The notes beneath the pieces are model-generated. The model searched no databases and had not been told where the DNA came from. It was given only the letters and a program-made list of their open reading frames with translations. Shown here in pieces: positions 52,488 through 63,794 of a stretch of 64,000 bases of DNA (the stretch's first letter is position 1; every line of letters starts with the position of its first letter). The DNA is from Macrotis lagotis (Eukaryota; Chordata; Mammalia; Peramelemorphia; Peramelidae): contig NC_133666.1 in assembly GCF_037893015.1 (NCBI RefSeq), forward strand, positions 165,108,611-165,172,610, written 5' to 3'. Position numbers and translations under genes: made by a program.

Positions 52488-52570
52488 TGGGGGCAACTAG
52501 ATGGTACAATAGATAGAGTACCAACCGTAGAGTAGGAAAGATCTGGTATCAAATCTGACTTCAGACACTT
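52488..52570 (+). repeat. WSINE1-type SINE 5' part joined to a purine microsatellite
   Basis: GGGGCAACTAGATGGTACAA, TAGATAGAGTACCAACC, TATCAAATCTGACTTCAGAC then ACTTGAAAGAAAG. The SINE stops at the point where the usual text reads ACTTAATAATTACC and passes directly into GA-rich repeats. Either the 3' half was replaced during microsatellite growth or the copy was truncated. Confidence 0.8.
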
Positions 52571-52790
52571 GAAAGAAAGAAAAAAAGGAGAGAGGGAGGG
52601 AGGGAGGAAGAGAGAGGGAAGGAAGGAAGAGAGAGGGAAGGAAGGGCGAGGAGAAAGGGAGAATGGAAAGGAGGAAGAGAGGAAGAGAAAGAGAGAAGGA
52701 GAGAGGGAGGGAGAGAAGGAGGGAGGGAGGGAGGAAGGAAGGAAGGAAGGAAGGAAGGAGGGAAGGAGGGAAGGAAAGAAGAGAAAGAAA
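52571..52790. repeat. (GGAA)n/(GGGA)n purine microsatellite
   Basis: About 220 bp almost wholly purine on the plus strand, with GGAAGGAAGG and GGGAGGGAGGG phases. The Lys/Glu/Arg/Gly frame at 52569-52898 is its translation. Confidence 0.95.
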
Positions 52791-52799
52791 TTAGAACTA

Positions 52800-53390
52800 G
52801 ATTCTGTGATCCTGATCCTTACCCTGACTCCAACATCAGGTTCTTTCCATACTTCCTCAGATCATGAAAAACATAGAACTTCAGATTTTAAAGAGTAGAG
52901 ATGGAAAGGGGAGGCATGAGGGAAGTAAATTCAAATAATGAAAAAACAGCGGGATTTTTTGTTTAAGTTAAGATGAAATCATTTAACTTGAGACAGTTGG
53001 GTAGGCCAATGAATTGCATTCAGTTTGCATTACTCACAGGGTAGCAGTATACAATTTTAATTATATTTGGTCAGATTCGATGTGGTTTTCAAATAAAGTA
53101 GATTCCTGTTTAGAGCTGCTGAGTATTAAATCCATTAAATATTTGAAAACTATGTGCATGTGGGGAAAATTAGTTTGAGATTTGTCATGTTGCTTTTCCC
53201 ATTCTAACTATGGTTATTCATTTACATCAAGAATTAGTGCTTCAGGGAGGGATGAGCTCAAACTGCATGCAAAGAATGTGATATGGAATTCTCTCTTATG
53301 AGTAGGGAGAAAATCCATCTCAAAAATAGGTTTTAAAAAATGATTGCTGAATTCTCATAGATTAAGCTCAGACCTCCAATCTATCTCCAG
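52800..53390. other. Single-copy-looking DNA
   Basis: No repeat or gene recognised. The stretch 52960-53140 has AT-rich motif-like text (TTGCATTCAGTTTGCATTAC) but nothing decisive. Confidence 0.35.
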
Positions 53391-53394
53391 AAAG

Positions 53395-53619
53395 AGCAGC
53401 TCCAGGACATCCTAGATAGAGTCCCAGGGTTAAAAGTCAAGAAGAACTGAGTTCACATCCTGTCTAGGCAAGTCATTTAACCCAATACCCAGTTTCTTCA
53501 TCTGTAAAATAGGATAATAATAGCATCCACCTCACAGGGTGGTTGTGAAGATCAAATGGGATAAAGTATGTAAAATAACATATGTAAAGCTCTTTGTAAA
53601 ACTTAAGGTCCTATATAAA

Positions 53620-53620
<1 letters not shown>
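53395..53620 (+). repeat. CORE-SINE (MAR1/MIR-like)
   Basis: ACATCCTAGATAGAGTCCCA, GAGTTCACATCCTGTCTAGG, AGTTTCTTCATCTGTAAAAT, AGGATAATAATAGCATCCAC, CTCACAGGGTGGTTGTGAAG and TGTAAAGCTCTTTGTAAAAC give body, core and 3' end. About 25 bp of the body between B box and GCAAGTCATTTAACC are missing. The 3' end passes into microsatellite DNA. Confidence 0.8.
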
Positions 53621-53695
<75 letters not shown>

Positions 53696-53722
53696 CACTA
53701 CTACTACTACAACTACTACATT
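53618..53722. repeat. (ATT)n(ACT)n compound trinucleotide microsatellite
   Basis: About 13 ATT units followed by about 20 ACT units. It grew from the TATTATTATT end typical of MAR1/MIR elements. The plus-strand frame at 53539-53730 is its poly-Leu translation. Confidence 0.97.
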
Positions 53723-56700
53723 GGAATTAAATCCTTTTCACAAAACCCTGACTGATGTTGACCTTGCCTTCCATACAGAGTAAAGTGAGTGAAGAATACT
53801 AAAGCTTGTGGACTATGTCAAAGCATGTTCATAGGCTGACATGTTCATAGATTCAGGGCTTGAAGGGATCTTGTAGTCCATCTAATCTCATTTCTCTCCT
53901 TTTGCAGATGAGGGAATGCATCCAAATAACAGGATTCCAAATCCAGTATACCTTCCTCCTCAAGTCATTGGTTAAGGTTTGAAAAGGAAAGAATAATCTG
54001 ATATTACCTGAGAGTTTTCCTGTCTGTAAATTGAACCAGTATGCACATGAACCAACATGGAAGGGAAGAATGAGATCCTTTCCAGTGCTGACAATTGATT
54101 TCATCATAAAGGGAAAATATTTCTACTATATCTTTCTCTTTAAAAGTCAGGTATCATATGCCTTTTTTTAATCCCTCATAAAAACTCCTCACATTTCTTT
54201 CTCCTTTACTCTGTTTCTTATGAACCGTAAAAGACAGCACTCATTGCTAGGCAATTGCTATACAACAACTCAAGAGACTGAGGGATTTCCCTTCTCAGAT
54301 CTTGGCACAGTACCCTGACCCCTTTGTCCTTTTCCTTACCCTTCCAGAGTGGTGAATCATCTAATTATAATGCTCTTAATCAGCTATTTGGAGTGTAAAA
54401 CCTACTTTACTCGAGTGGGAGTAAGTAATTTGTAGGTACAAGTCACATAAAGATAGGCAAATTCTAAGTATTTGGTTTAGATTCCACTTGGCACAAATTA
54501 ATACAAAGGTAAGGCTTTTTCATTTTCAACTTCCTTCACTCACAGGTCTACTAGATATTTAATCTTGATTCTTGAAAAATATCGATTTCATTCTTAAGAG
54601 GGCTCTTGGGTTCTATCTTTTCACAGCCAATAGATCAGACTCAAAGACCAGAACCATTTCTAATTTCTGGACCTCTTGTCTGGGTCCCCATCACTGAAGC
54701 TATTTAAATAAAACTTCAATGACAGTTTATCAGATTTATCTTGTCAGGGTGTCCAATTTTCAATTGAGATTAAACCATGTGATTTTTTTACTGGGATTTT
54801 TTTTAATCCCTGAGGTTCCATGATATTTATTCCTCTATTTCAACTAAACTCTCAGAGTACTTGTAGTCCTCAGAAAGAAATTTTCTACTTTTCTTTCAAA
54901 TTTCATTAGTCATGCCAAATCTTCTTAATTCAATCTTTTTCATTTCACCCTTATATTGCTTCCCCCTCCAATGACATCTTTCATATTTCCTGGCTTCTTC
55001 CTCTTCTGATACCACTTTCCTTCCTTATTGCCTAGCACTGGCAAACAACTTCTAGGTTTTCATTAACAAAATTAAAGATACTTAAATTCTATATATACAC
55101 ATGCCTTAGATCATATTTGTAAAATAACTTTCATTTAGAACATATAAGTGTGAATGGGTTGTTGATACTTCTTTGAACTGGTCTATTAACCCTGATGTAA
55201 TCCACTGCAATAGCCAGAGTATTAAGATGTAGAAACAAACACTTGACTCTGATACTAGGTTCTTTCCCCTGTAGATAGAAATTATTCTTTCTCCGCATAC
55301 TGCAAAAGAATAGTGACTTCTTATTGTACCTATAACATCTAACCTTTCCCTTCTTCTATGGGTTTATAATCATTATTTGTGCTCTTTCCCTAGTGGAACT
55401 GAATCATTTCAAAGGCATATATGATTGTTTCCCATTTCCCTACCCCCCCCATAAAGTCTAGTAAATCTCATAAAATAACATGATAGGATTCAGAGACTGA
55501 AAGGACTTTAGAGATCTTTATATTTTCAGCTTCTTGTAAGAAAACTGAGGTTCAGAGTACTTCTATCACTTGCCTAAATTCTAGAGGCAAGATACTGAAC
55601 CAAGATTAAAATCTAACTTCTCAGATTCCAAAATCCAGAAGTCTTTTCACTATGGCACAATACCTCTGAATGGAATGATTGCATTTTCAGGGAAAAGTAC
55701 TTAACAAACAATAGTGAATACTAGAAAGAATGAGATATGCAACCACCATTTCTGTAATATAATCTGTGGATATTCCTTTTCTAGTCTTCTTATCTAGGGT
55801 GGTCCTTATACATATTCTTCCAAATATTTTCTAGAGATAATCCATTGAATATACAAGACTTTCTCTAAATATTTTTTCATTTCTTGTAAAACTTGCTCTT
55901 CCTATGTGTTATGACCAAATGAATAGTCTCTCTTTTTTTTTCAATAGTATATTTCTTAGGCATGAGTTTCCTTATACCATTTCATGTTCATGTATCATTA
56001 GCAGAAATGGATTTCTCTTTACTTATTATGTCCACATATACCTTTCCATTGCCTCTGAGTTACCTTCAATTTTGATTCTTCATAGACATTTTTATTCATT
56101 CTTCCAAAATAGGATGGATCTCTACCTATTTCCTAATTTCCTGTGATTCTGCTTCCAACCACTTGTTTCATTTCCACAAATGTTTACTAGTCTTAGAAAA
56201 TAAGGGAGAGAGATTCATACTAAATTTCTGTAAAAAAACACCTCTATGAAGTCTTTGGGTCATTCTGGTCAGTCCTCTGACCAAATCAGGGAAATGTTTA
56301 AAAATAAGTGCAAGGAATAAAGGGTTAGTAAAGGATCCTGTTCAATAAATGTAGGGCATCAGTTGACTACGTTTGACACAAACCAGATCTCAAGTGCTAA
56401 AAGACATTTAGCCTAATTACTCTTCCTGTGTGGAGCAGAACAGAGAAGCTGGGCACTGTAATTAGCACCAGTCTTTTTGACTGTTCTGATTGTGAACTCT
56501 GCACAGGAGATCAGCTAGTGAGGGAAGGTATTTACTTGTTTGGTTCTTATTACTTAGACATTATTCTGAGGACTGCATTTAATTATAGAGAAAACCAAGT
56601 TATTTGCTTTCTAGTAGCAAGCCTCCTTCTTTGCATTTTCCTACCAGAGACTTTTCTTTAAGAATAACAAAGACATGTTTATAACAGGCCATACCCTCTG

Positions 56701-57120
56701 GCTTCCATTTCACAGAACACTCTCACACTCAAAGGCAAAGGTAGCATGCTGCAAATAGCCCTTAGTAAGCTACCTTTACTGCAGTAAGACCTGTTCTCAG
56801 CAGTGAGCAAATCAGAATTCCCCAAAGTCCTGTGAACTGTAAATAACCAGAGTGTGAAAGAGGTCAGGTTGGTTTAATTTGGGGCTGCACTGAGCTTTTC
56901 TAGAGAAATTCAAACTCTGATGTGCAAGCCTTTTTGCGGCCTTTAAAAAAAATCCTAGGGCCAGGACCTCCATTTACTCTTTAGACTCCTGTATATCTGG
57001 TTCAGGTTATATTTAAAAGCTAATCATTTCTGCTTTGGTGTCTGTTGCCCTTGGTAAAAGGTTCACTGACAAAAATCCATGGGAAAAGTTAGCTGCCTGG
57101 ACAAAACTTGAGAACCTCCT
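53723..57120. other. Long single-copy interval with a few old repeat traces
   Basis: Old repeat traces: 53850-53925 (ATTCAGGGCTTGAAGGGATC, TGCAGATGAGGGAATG) and 55480-55680 (GACTGAAAGGACTTTAGAGA, AAAACTGAGGTTCAGAGTAC, TTTTCACTATGGCACAATAC). The text 54890-55070 and 55740-56160 is pyrimidine-rich and may be decayed LINE, family unknown. The part 56690-56930 (AAAGGTAGCATGCTGCAAAT, GTGAACTGTAAATAACCAGA) has balanced composition like conserved noncoding DNA. Frames up to 84 codons show no domains. Confidence 0.4.
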
Positions 57121-57125
57121 AGTCA

Positions 57126-57265
57126 CCCAATCAATCAATATGAAATTATTAGGGACCTACTATATTCAAGACAATGTTAACTGTGAAAGACACAAAGAGA
57201 GGAATGAAATAGTGTCTTGCCCTCAAGGAACATATCTTCTATATGGGAAAATAATATGTATGTAA
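57126..57265 (-). repeat. L2 LINE 3' end, minus strand
   Basis: CAATCAATCAATATGAAATT, GGGACCTACTATATTCAAGA, AAAGACACAAAGAGAGG and TCTTGCCCTCAAGGAACATA are the reverse complement of the L2 3' end. The frames at 57035-57265 and 57217-57465 overlap it and are chance. Confidence 0.7.
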
Positions 57266-57269
57266 TACT

Positions 57270-58170
57270 ATTCCCCATGGCCTTTATTGCCTGGAAGACC
57301 AGGTATGTTAGATTTTTACCAATTATACCTCTCCATCCTAGGAGTTCTCAGATGCTTGTAAAGGGACTGAGAATATCTAGATTCTTGACAAATGACTCTA
57401 GTCCCACCAATGGCATTCCCTCAAGTGAAAAGAAGAGTAGTCTTCTGCACCCCAGTTACATTTAACCTCTGATGGTCAGATTAACTTTTACATAGAAATA
57501 CTTACTTCAGAAGATTTAATCACAAATATTCAAATTTACTCCTCTAATAGGTAGGAGCCATTATCCTGCTCCTTCCCCCTCTCCCACCACCATCTCAGTA
57601 TGGAGAAGGGAAGAGTATTAGGCTCAAATCTTAGCTCAGGTTCTATAGGGCACAGTCCCAGATCCAAGTCCAAAACCCTCTTTGAGCTCAAGAATCATGC
57701 TTAGTTGGACTTCCATGACAGGCTTACTGACTGGACCATCTGACCTCCAATCCTGGCTCAAAGGTCACCAGAGTTAAAACTTAAAGTATTATGAGGATCA
57801 TCTCCAGCACCTAAAGATGAGGAGGACAGCACCTGAGGACAAAGGAAAGAAAACACTACCAGATCCATTTCTCTGAGGGGATAGTGGAAAAGAGAGAGAG
57901 CTAAGAAAGAGGAGTCCTTCCCTTCTCATCAGTTTAGTTCATAGTGTCTACACTGGGCAATTGGTCCTTTTTTTTTTAGTAGAGGTGGCAATGATGAGTG
58001 AAGCTGAAAAGTGCTTATTAACCCAGTTTCACCATTTTAAAGCCACAGGAGGTCAGTCAGTCACTGAAACCCATATAGTAGAAAACATAGTGAGTACCAT
58101 GTTAGAAAACTAGGCATACTCAAAAGGGACCTAAAGGTCCCTTAAAAGGACTGAGTAGGCCCAGAGAAGC
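57270..58170. other. No gene or clear repeat seen
   Basis: Single-copy-looking DNA with more balanced composition than average. No frame worth calling. Confidence 0.4.
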
Positions 58171-58174
58171 CCAA

Positions 58175-58330
58175 GCTATATACATATATACATATATGCA
58201 TGTATACATCGATGCATACACATATATACATAGAAATATGTGTACATACATATATACATGTATATACATATATGCATGTGTATATGTGTACATATATACC
58301 TATATACATGTATACATATATACAAAATAA
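58175..58330. repeat. (CATATA)n-type microsatellite
   Basis: About 155 bp of ATACATATATACATATATGC-like units. Frames on both strands (58142-58471 minus and 58200-58493 plus) owe most of their length to it (Tyr, Ile, His, Thr and Val runs). Confidence 0.93.
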
Positions 58331-58489
58331 ATATAAAGGGTTTGGGGAGGTGGGGCAGGAAAAGAAGAATAGGAAGATACTAGTGACTAAGGAAAGGGAA
58401 AGACAGGTCAGGAGAGGCTTCTTGCAGAATATTCTAAGAGATGAAGTAATATTGGAGTATATTTCAACCATGAGGATAACCAGCCAGAT

Positions 58490-59385
58490 ATAGAAGATGT
58501 AGTATCAAGTTCAAGGAAGAGGAAGAGATCAGTTTGTCTGGATTGTAGTGTGTGGGAAAGGGAGTAATATATAAGGTCAGAAAGGTAGATTAAGTCCAGG
58601 TTGGGAAAAATTTTAAATACTAATTAGAAGAGTTGATATTTACTCCTTGTGGTAATAGGAAACAGCTGGGATTTTGACATTGCCATGGTCAGGCCTGCTG
58701 CATCTTAGGAATCTCATTTAGTAATCTCTATGGAGAATGGATTGGAAACAGGAGATATTTGAGTCAGGAAGACCAATTAGAAGGATATTATAGTAGTTCA
58801 GGCCAGAAATGATAAAGACATGAATTAGGGTGGTGGCTGTGTGAATAGAGAAAGGAGGTAGATGCAGGAGATTTTGTAAAAGTAAATACAAGAATTATAA
58901 ACTGATTGAAAATATGGAATAAAGGAGAATGAGGCTACAAAAATTATATTGAAGTTCTGAACCTTTAATAACCATAGAGAGTGTGGAAAAGGGATGGATT
59001 TAGGGGAAAATTGAATTCTGTCTTTGATATATTCAGTTTGAGATGACTCTTAGATATCTATGTTTATAATTCAGAACTACAATTCAGGAGAGAAAAAGTA
59101 GGTTTGTATACATAGACCTTTGAGTCACTGGCATAGAGATGGTAATTCAAACCCACAGGAGCTGATGAAGCTACCAAGTGATAGCTCAGAGGGAAAAGAG
59201 AGGAGAGCCCAGGTCATAGTCTTGGTAAAAACCTTCAGAAACAAGGTAGGATGTAGATAATGATCCAGCAAAAGAGACTGAAAAGGAACAAGCATACAGG
59301 TAGGAAGAGAACAAAAAGAGAGCAGTGTTTGCCAGAAATACACTCAAGAAAGTCAATAATAAAAAGATTGACCAAATGATACAAG
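58490..59385 (-). repeat. L2 LINE ORF2 region, minus strand
   Basis: Reverse complement of L2 in order: GAATGGATTGGAAACAGGAG (58735), TTATAGTAGTTCAGGCCAGA (58788), TAGGGTGGTGGCTGTGTGAA (58827), TCAGTTTGAGATGACTCTTA (59033), GGCATAGAGATGGTAATTCA (59130) and CAGCAAAAGAGACTGAAAAG (59267). It overlaps in family coverage with the copy at 23625, which allows direct comparison. The frames at 59125-59432 are remnants of the reverse transcriptase. Confidence 0.8.
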
Positions 59386-59399
59386 GTGGGGAAATGAAA

Positions 59400-59760
59400 A
59401 TTTTTTTTGTATTTACAAAGAATTGGAAACAAAGTAGATTCCTAGTGAATGCAACATAGCTAAATTAGTTGTGGTACATGAATGTAATAGAATATTATTT
59501 TCCTACAAGAAACTATTGTTGTTGTTCATCCTTCATTCTCAAACTTATCCAAAGACATCTTGAATCCAGAGATGATACTGCTTGAATGAACTGATGTGAA
59601 ATAGAGTAAGAAAAACAATATACACAATAATGACCATGCAAATAGAAAGAACAACAAAACAATTGAAGCAATACAACAGCACTTAAGAAGAGATTTGAGA
59701 AGATATGTGTCCTCTCTTTGCATTGGTAGGGGATTATGAATATAGCCTATAAAGTCAAAT
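59400..59760 (+). repeat. L1-like LINE 3' fragment with a small insertion
   Basis: TTTACAAAGAATTGGAAACA, GTGGTACATGAATGTAATAG, AATATTATTTTCCTACAAGA, then after 59570 GAAAAACAATATACACAATA and GAAAGAACAACAAAAC. Between them (about 59513-59570) lies TTGTTGTTGTTCATCCTTCA plus TTCTCAAACTTATCC, which resembles the 3' end of the LINE at 31350. Confidence 0.55.
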
Positions 59761-59807
59761 ATTTCCCATTATTTAGTTTTACTGAAATTTTTTTCATCTC
59801 CTTTTAA

Positions 59808-59960
59808 AATGAATATAATGGAATATTTGCTCTATAAGAAATGACAAGTGGGCAGATTTCAGAAAAACCTGGAATGACTTACATGAATTGATGCTGCTTG
59901 AAGTGAGCAGAACCAGCAGAATGAAAGGGAAGAAATATATTAAGAAATATAAGTGTTGTA
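59808..59960 (+). repeat. L1 LINE 3' fragment
   Basis: TGAATATAATGGAATATTTG, CTCTATAAGAAATGACAAGT, GGGCAGATTTCAGAAAAACC and AGTGAGCAGAACCAGCAGAA match the marsupial L1 3' region, plus strand. Confidence 0.75.
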
Positions 59961-59999
59961 AAAAAAAGATAATTACCAGCAGTTCACTTCAGCAATGAT

Positions 60000-61470
60000 C
60001 ACAGCCCATTCATGCCTGTCCATCTTTGTCTATGTTCTCCCAAAAGTTTGTTACAGGACTAGAAGGCTAGTAACCTTCTTAGCCTCAGTTCTTGACTGGT
60101 TGTCTAATTGGAATTCCTCCCCATTACTTGATGACCAGTCCTCTTTTTAGTCATCTAATTCTTTGATGGCCTCCTTTATCTTTGTTTTTGGGGGGTTTTT
60201 TGGTAATTCTTCCTTTGTTTTATGCTGCAAACTTCTCACATCTACCATGGACCTTTCCATTGCTCTCCAAATTATATTCCGCTTTAGTTTTCCAGTCAAA
60301 GTTGTTCCACAATTTGTCGCTATTGCATGAATAAAATTTCAGTTTGGACAAGATACTTTTTTTTTTAGGTTTTTGCAAGGCAGTGTGGTTAAGTGGCTTG
60401 CCCAAGGCCACACAGCTAGGTAATTATTAAGTGTCTGAGGTCAGATTTGAATTCAGGTACTCCTGACCCTAGGGCCAGTGCTCTATCCACTTTGCCACCT
60501 AGTTGCCCCAGGACAAGATGCTTTTATGAAAGGCTTGGGTTAATTAAGATTTTTATAATTTCCTAAAAGCAACCCAGCTATCTCTTTTCTTCATGCTTAA
60601 CTCTGGGCCTAGCCATCCAAGATGACTGTTGGATGATCTCTGGGCTGCTCATCCTTATATATGCTAAAAATCTGAGCAACAGATATTATGCAGGCATTTG
60701 ATCTTTCCTGTGTGGAAAGTTCTCTTTTGTTAAACTCTTTTGCTATTCTAGATAGGTTCTAAAAGACTTTGTGGTTTTCTGAGATTTGATGCAATCAGCA
60801 CTGTATTATCTATAAACAGAACTATCTATAAAACCTCACCATCCAAAAGAAAAGTCATCCTTGACATATCTTTTATCACAGTGTCAGCTACCTGAAGTAA
60901 GCATACTTTTTAAAAATGTTATGCCTCATCTGAAGAAAATTTATTTTTAAAATGTATTTGAGGTTTATATGGCATAGAATAGATGGGGATTGTTGGAAGC
61001 ATTATTCAGTTTCTCAAATACAATCCTTTCCATTATTTTACTCCTATATTTAATTCTGGGACCATCTTTTACATATATATATGCATATAAACATATATAT
61101 ATATATAAACATATGTATATATACATTTATGTGTGTATATATGTATAAATATACTAATAGATTAACTGAATATATTGCTCATCTAACCATGTCCTATTAA
61201 GAAGAATAGGTTCATTTATATATTCCTTTGTATTTCCTATATGGATTTTAACCATCTTGTGAGTGACTGTTAATTATACTGAGGATCCTTGGTAGCATTC
61301 TGAAGCTTCATAAAAAGCCCAATACTATGTTAATTGCTAACAGGAATATCTGCGATTCTTAACTTCTATAGATAATCCCTCTTCTGTTTGGATTTTGCTC
61401 AGGATATTCTCCATGACAATGAGGAACATTTTATTATTTATTTTTCTAATTATATATAAAGATAATTTTC
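60000..61470 (-). repeat. Degraded LINE of unresolved family, minus strand
   Basis: On the minus strand near 60790-60830 a frame reads LFIDNTVLIASN, which resembles the reverse-transcriptase catalytic box of RTE-type LINEs (LFADDIVLIA). No other block is sure, and the outline is therefore approximate. AT-rich TATATA text at 61070-61150 interrupts it. The SINE at 60361-60510 lies in its left part. Confidence 0.35.
60361..60510 (-). repeat. WSINE1-type SINE, minus strand
   Basis: Plus-strand text TTTTTTAGGTTTTTGCAAGG, GTTAAGTGGCTTGCCCAAGG, CCACACAGCTAGGTAATTAT, GAATTCAGGTACTCCTGACC, GTGCTCTATCCACTTTGCCA, CCTAGTTGCCCC is the SINE reversed. Flanks GGACAAGATACTTTT (60346-60360) and GGACAAGATGCTTTT (60511-60525) are a 15-base duplication with one change. 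Confidence 0.95.
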
Positions 61471-61476
61471 AATATT

Positions 61477-61622
61477 TTTTGGCTTTTTCAAGGCAATGGG
61501 GTTAAGTGACTTGCCCAAGGTCACATATTTAGGTAATTATTAAGTGTCTGAGGTCAGATTTGAACCCAGATCCTCCTGACTCCAGGCTGGTGCTTTATCT
61601 ACTGCACCATCTAGCTGCCCTC
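61477..61622 (-). repeat. WSINE1-type SINE, minus strand
   Basis: GGCTTTTTCAAGGCAATGGG, TTAAGTGACTTGCCCAAGGT, AGGTAATTATTAAGTGTCTG, TTTGAACCCAGATCCTCCTG, CACCATCTAGCTGCCC is a reversed copy. The flanking repeat TCAATATT (61469-61476 and 61623-61630) is short but exact. Confidence 0.9.
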
Positions 61623-61630
61623 TCAATATT

Positions 61631-62490
61631 CTTTTTTTTTTAATTTTCTCCCTCCCATTTTCCCCCTCTTGCACCTTAGGATGGCAAGTAATCTCATGTA
61701 GGTTATACATGTACAATTGTGTTACACATATTTCCATATTAATTACACTGTAAAAGATGAATCGGAACAAAAAGGGGAAAACTATAAGAAGGAAAAAAAC
61801 AAAAAACTTTAAAAGGTGAAAATAGTATGCTGCATTCATATTCCATACTTCTTTTTCTGGATATGGATGGCATTTTCCATCACAGACCTTCTAGAACTGT
61901 CTTTGCTGTAATGTTAAGAAGAGCTAAATCTATCACAGTTGATCATTACTCAATGATGCTGTTAAAGTGTACCATATTTTGCTGGCTCTACTCACTTCAC
62001 TCAGCATCAGTTCATGTAAGTCATTCCAGGTTCTTCTTTTTTTTAATTTTATTTTTATTTAAGGCAATGGGGTTAAATGACTTGCCCAAGGTCATACAGC
62101 TAAGGTAATTATTAAGGACAAATTTGAACTTAAGTCCTCCTAACTCCAGGGCTGGTGCTCTATCCACTGTACCACCCACTGCCACTCATTCCAGGTTTTT
62201 ATGAAATCTGCCTGCTCATCATTTCTTATAGAGCAAATGTTCCATTATATTCATATACCTCAACTAGTTTAGCCATTCCCCAATTGATGGGCATAGCTGC
62301 AATTTCCAATTCTTTGCCACCACAAAAAGAGCCTCTATGAATATCCTTGTACTTTTGGTTCTTTTTCCCCTTTTTTTGTGACCTCTTTGGGATACAGACC
62401 TAGTAGTTGTATTGCTAGATCAAAAGTATGCAAAGTTTTATTACCCTTTGGGTATAGTTTGGCAATATTTCTCTCCATGTTATGCATTAG
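61631..62490 (-). repeat. L1 LINE 3' end, minus strand, split by a SINE
   Basis: ACATGTACAATTGTGTTACA, AGTTGATCATTACTCAATGA, CAGCATCAGTTCATGTAAGT, then (after the SINE) TGCTCATCATTTCTTATAGA, AGCCATTCCCCAATTGATGG, TGGGATACAGACCTAGTAGT and ACCCTTTGGGTATAGTTTGG are the reverse complement of the marsupial L1 3' UTR and ORF2 end. Confidence 0.85.
62033..62185 (-). repeat. WSINE1-type SINE, minus strand, inside L1
   Basis: Reversed copy with AAGGCAATGGGGTTAAATGA, CTTGCCCAAGGTCATACAGC, AGGTAATTATTAAGGAC and GTGCTCTATCCACTGTACCA. A perfect 12-base duplication TCATTCCAGGTT flanks it at 62021-62032 and 62186-62197. About 10 bases around the CTGAGG motif are missing. Confidence 0.95.
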
Positions 62491-62494
62491 TTGA

Positions 62495-63790
62495 CATAGA
62501 CAACCAAAGTATCACAGAACTCAGATCTCTATGGTGATATCCACAAAGGAGAAAGTTCTTCTCCCCATCTCATATGATATAATCATTGAAGGCCAGGGAG
62601 ATATGAAATTTTTCTCACAATTCCATAACAATGAAAGGATTATAGGGTCTTGGTCACTGAGTAGTCAACTGACAACATGTGGGAAATATGCTATAATTCT
62701 CTGAGTGAAGAAACAAGCTGTTTATCAGTTGAGGAGTTTGATTTTGAGTTCAATAGATAAAGGTACTTGTTCAAGAACTCTCTACCTGTTCAATATGGTA
62801 GAGGAATAGAGGAAAAAGAACTTTTCTTCTGCCCACCCGAACTGGTTATGTCATCAAAGCATTGAAACAAAAGGAAATGTTAATATAAGAGATCTCAGAT
62901 TAGATACAAAGAATTAATCAAGAAAGAAGTAGCTTCAAAGAGCATGACCCCATCAGTGAAGAGAAAGAAGCCAACTACAGCCTCAAGAAAGCTACAGAGA
63001 CAGAAACCAAACTAAATGTTATATTTAGCAGAGATGCCCCCAAGGGGAGCTACATGAAAACTGTATATAGAAAGAAATGACTTATGAGTTCTGTAGTACA
63101 AGGAATTATGTTATCTTTGCTTCATGTATATCCTATATATGTGCCTCACTCTCGTTGAATTTAAGTATAGTCTATATTTCTCAGGCATGTTGTATGTTTG
63201 GAGGGAGAATACACCTTGAATTTATAGGGGAATATTTCATAACATTTTTTTTCTAACTATGCCATCTTAATGACTGCATATACCAAGAATGAATTCAGTC
63301 TACTGTGTGATTGTTCATTGAAAGTACCCTGGTAGGGGCTCATGAAGTATAGTAATAGGAATAACTAACAATGGTTAGAACTAGAATCAGAGGGAGCTAC
63401 AAATCTGTCAAAGAATTTCACACAAAATTAACATAAGTGAGAATTACAAAATCCATTCAGTAAGCTTCTCCTTCCTCTCTCCTCTAAGTGATCTCAGAAG
63501 ATTGTGTGCATTTGAGGTAGAAATGGAGCAAATAACTTAGTATAGTTGCCCTACAGAAGAAAAGAAATATAAAAACAATGGGGAGAGAACAGGGATACTC
63601 CTCCCAATCCCATGACTAAATTACAGGTCCTGATGAAGTACATAAGCTTTGATTATTAAACCATTAGCATCTACTAATAAAACAACTGTTTTTACCGTAT
63701 TAGTTTTTAGCTACCAGCAGGAAAATAATCACTGAACTAGAAAGAACAGAACAAAAATGACTTAGAGTGAGCTGAAAAACAAAATAAGTA
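62495..63790. other. Unclassified DNA, no gene seen
   Basis: About 1.3 kb with no repeat I can name. The text 62880-63260 (GCATGACCCCATCAGTGAAG, ATGCCCCCAAGGGGAGCTAC, TTATGTTATCTTTGCTTCAT) has a repeat-like feel but no identified relative. No frame longer than about 60 codons. Confidence 0.35.
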
Positions 63791-63794
63791 GGAC

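Noticed and set aside
52569-52898. Lys/Glu/Arg-rich 109-codon frame resembling a nuclear protein
   Set aside because: Translation of the GA-rich microsatellite that begins within a SINE.
53539-53730. Poly-leucine frame
   Set aside because: Translation of the (ATT)n(ACT)n microsatellite.
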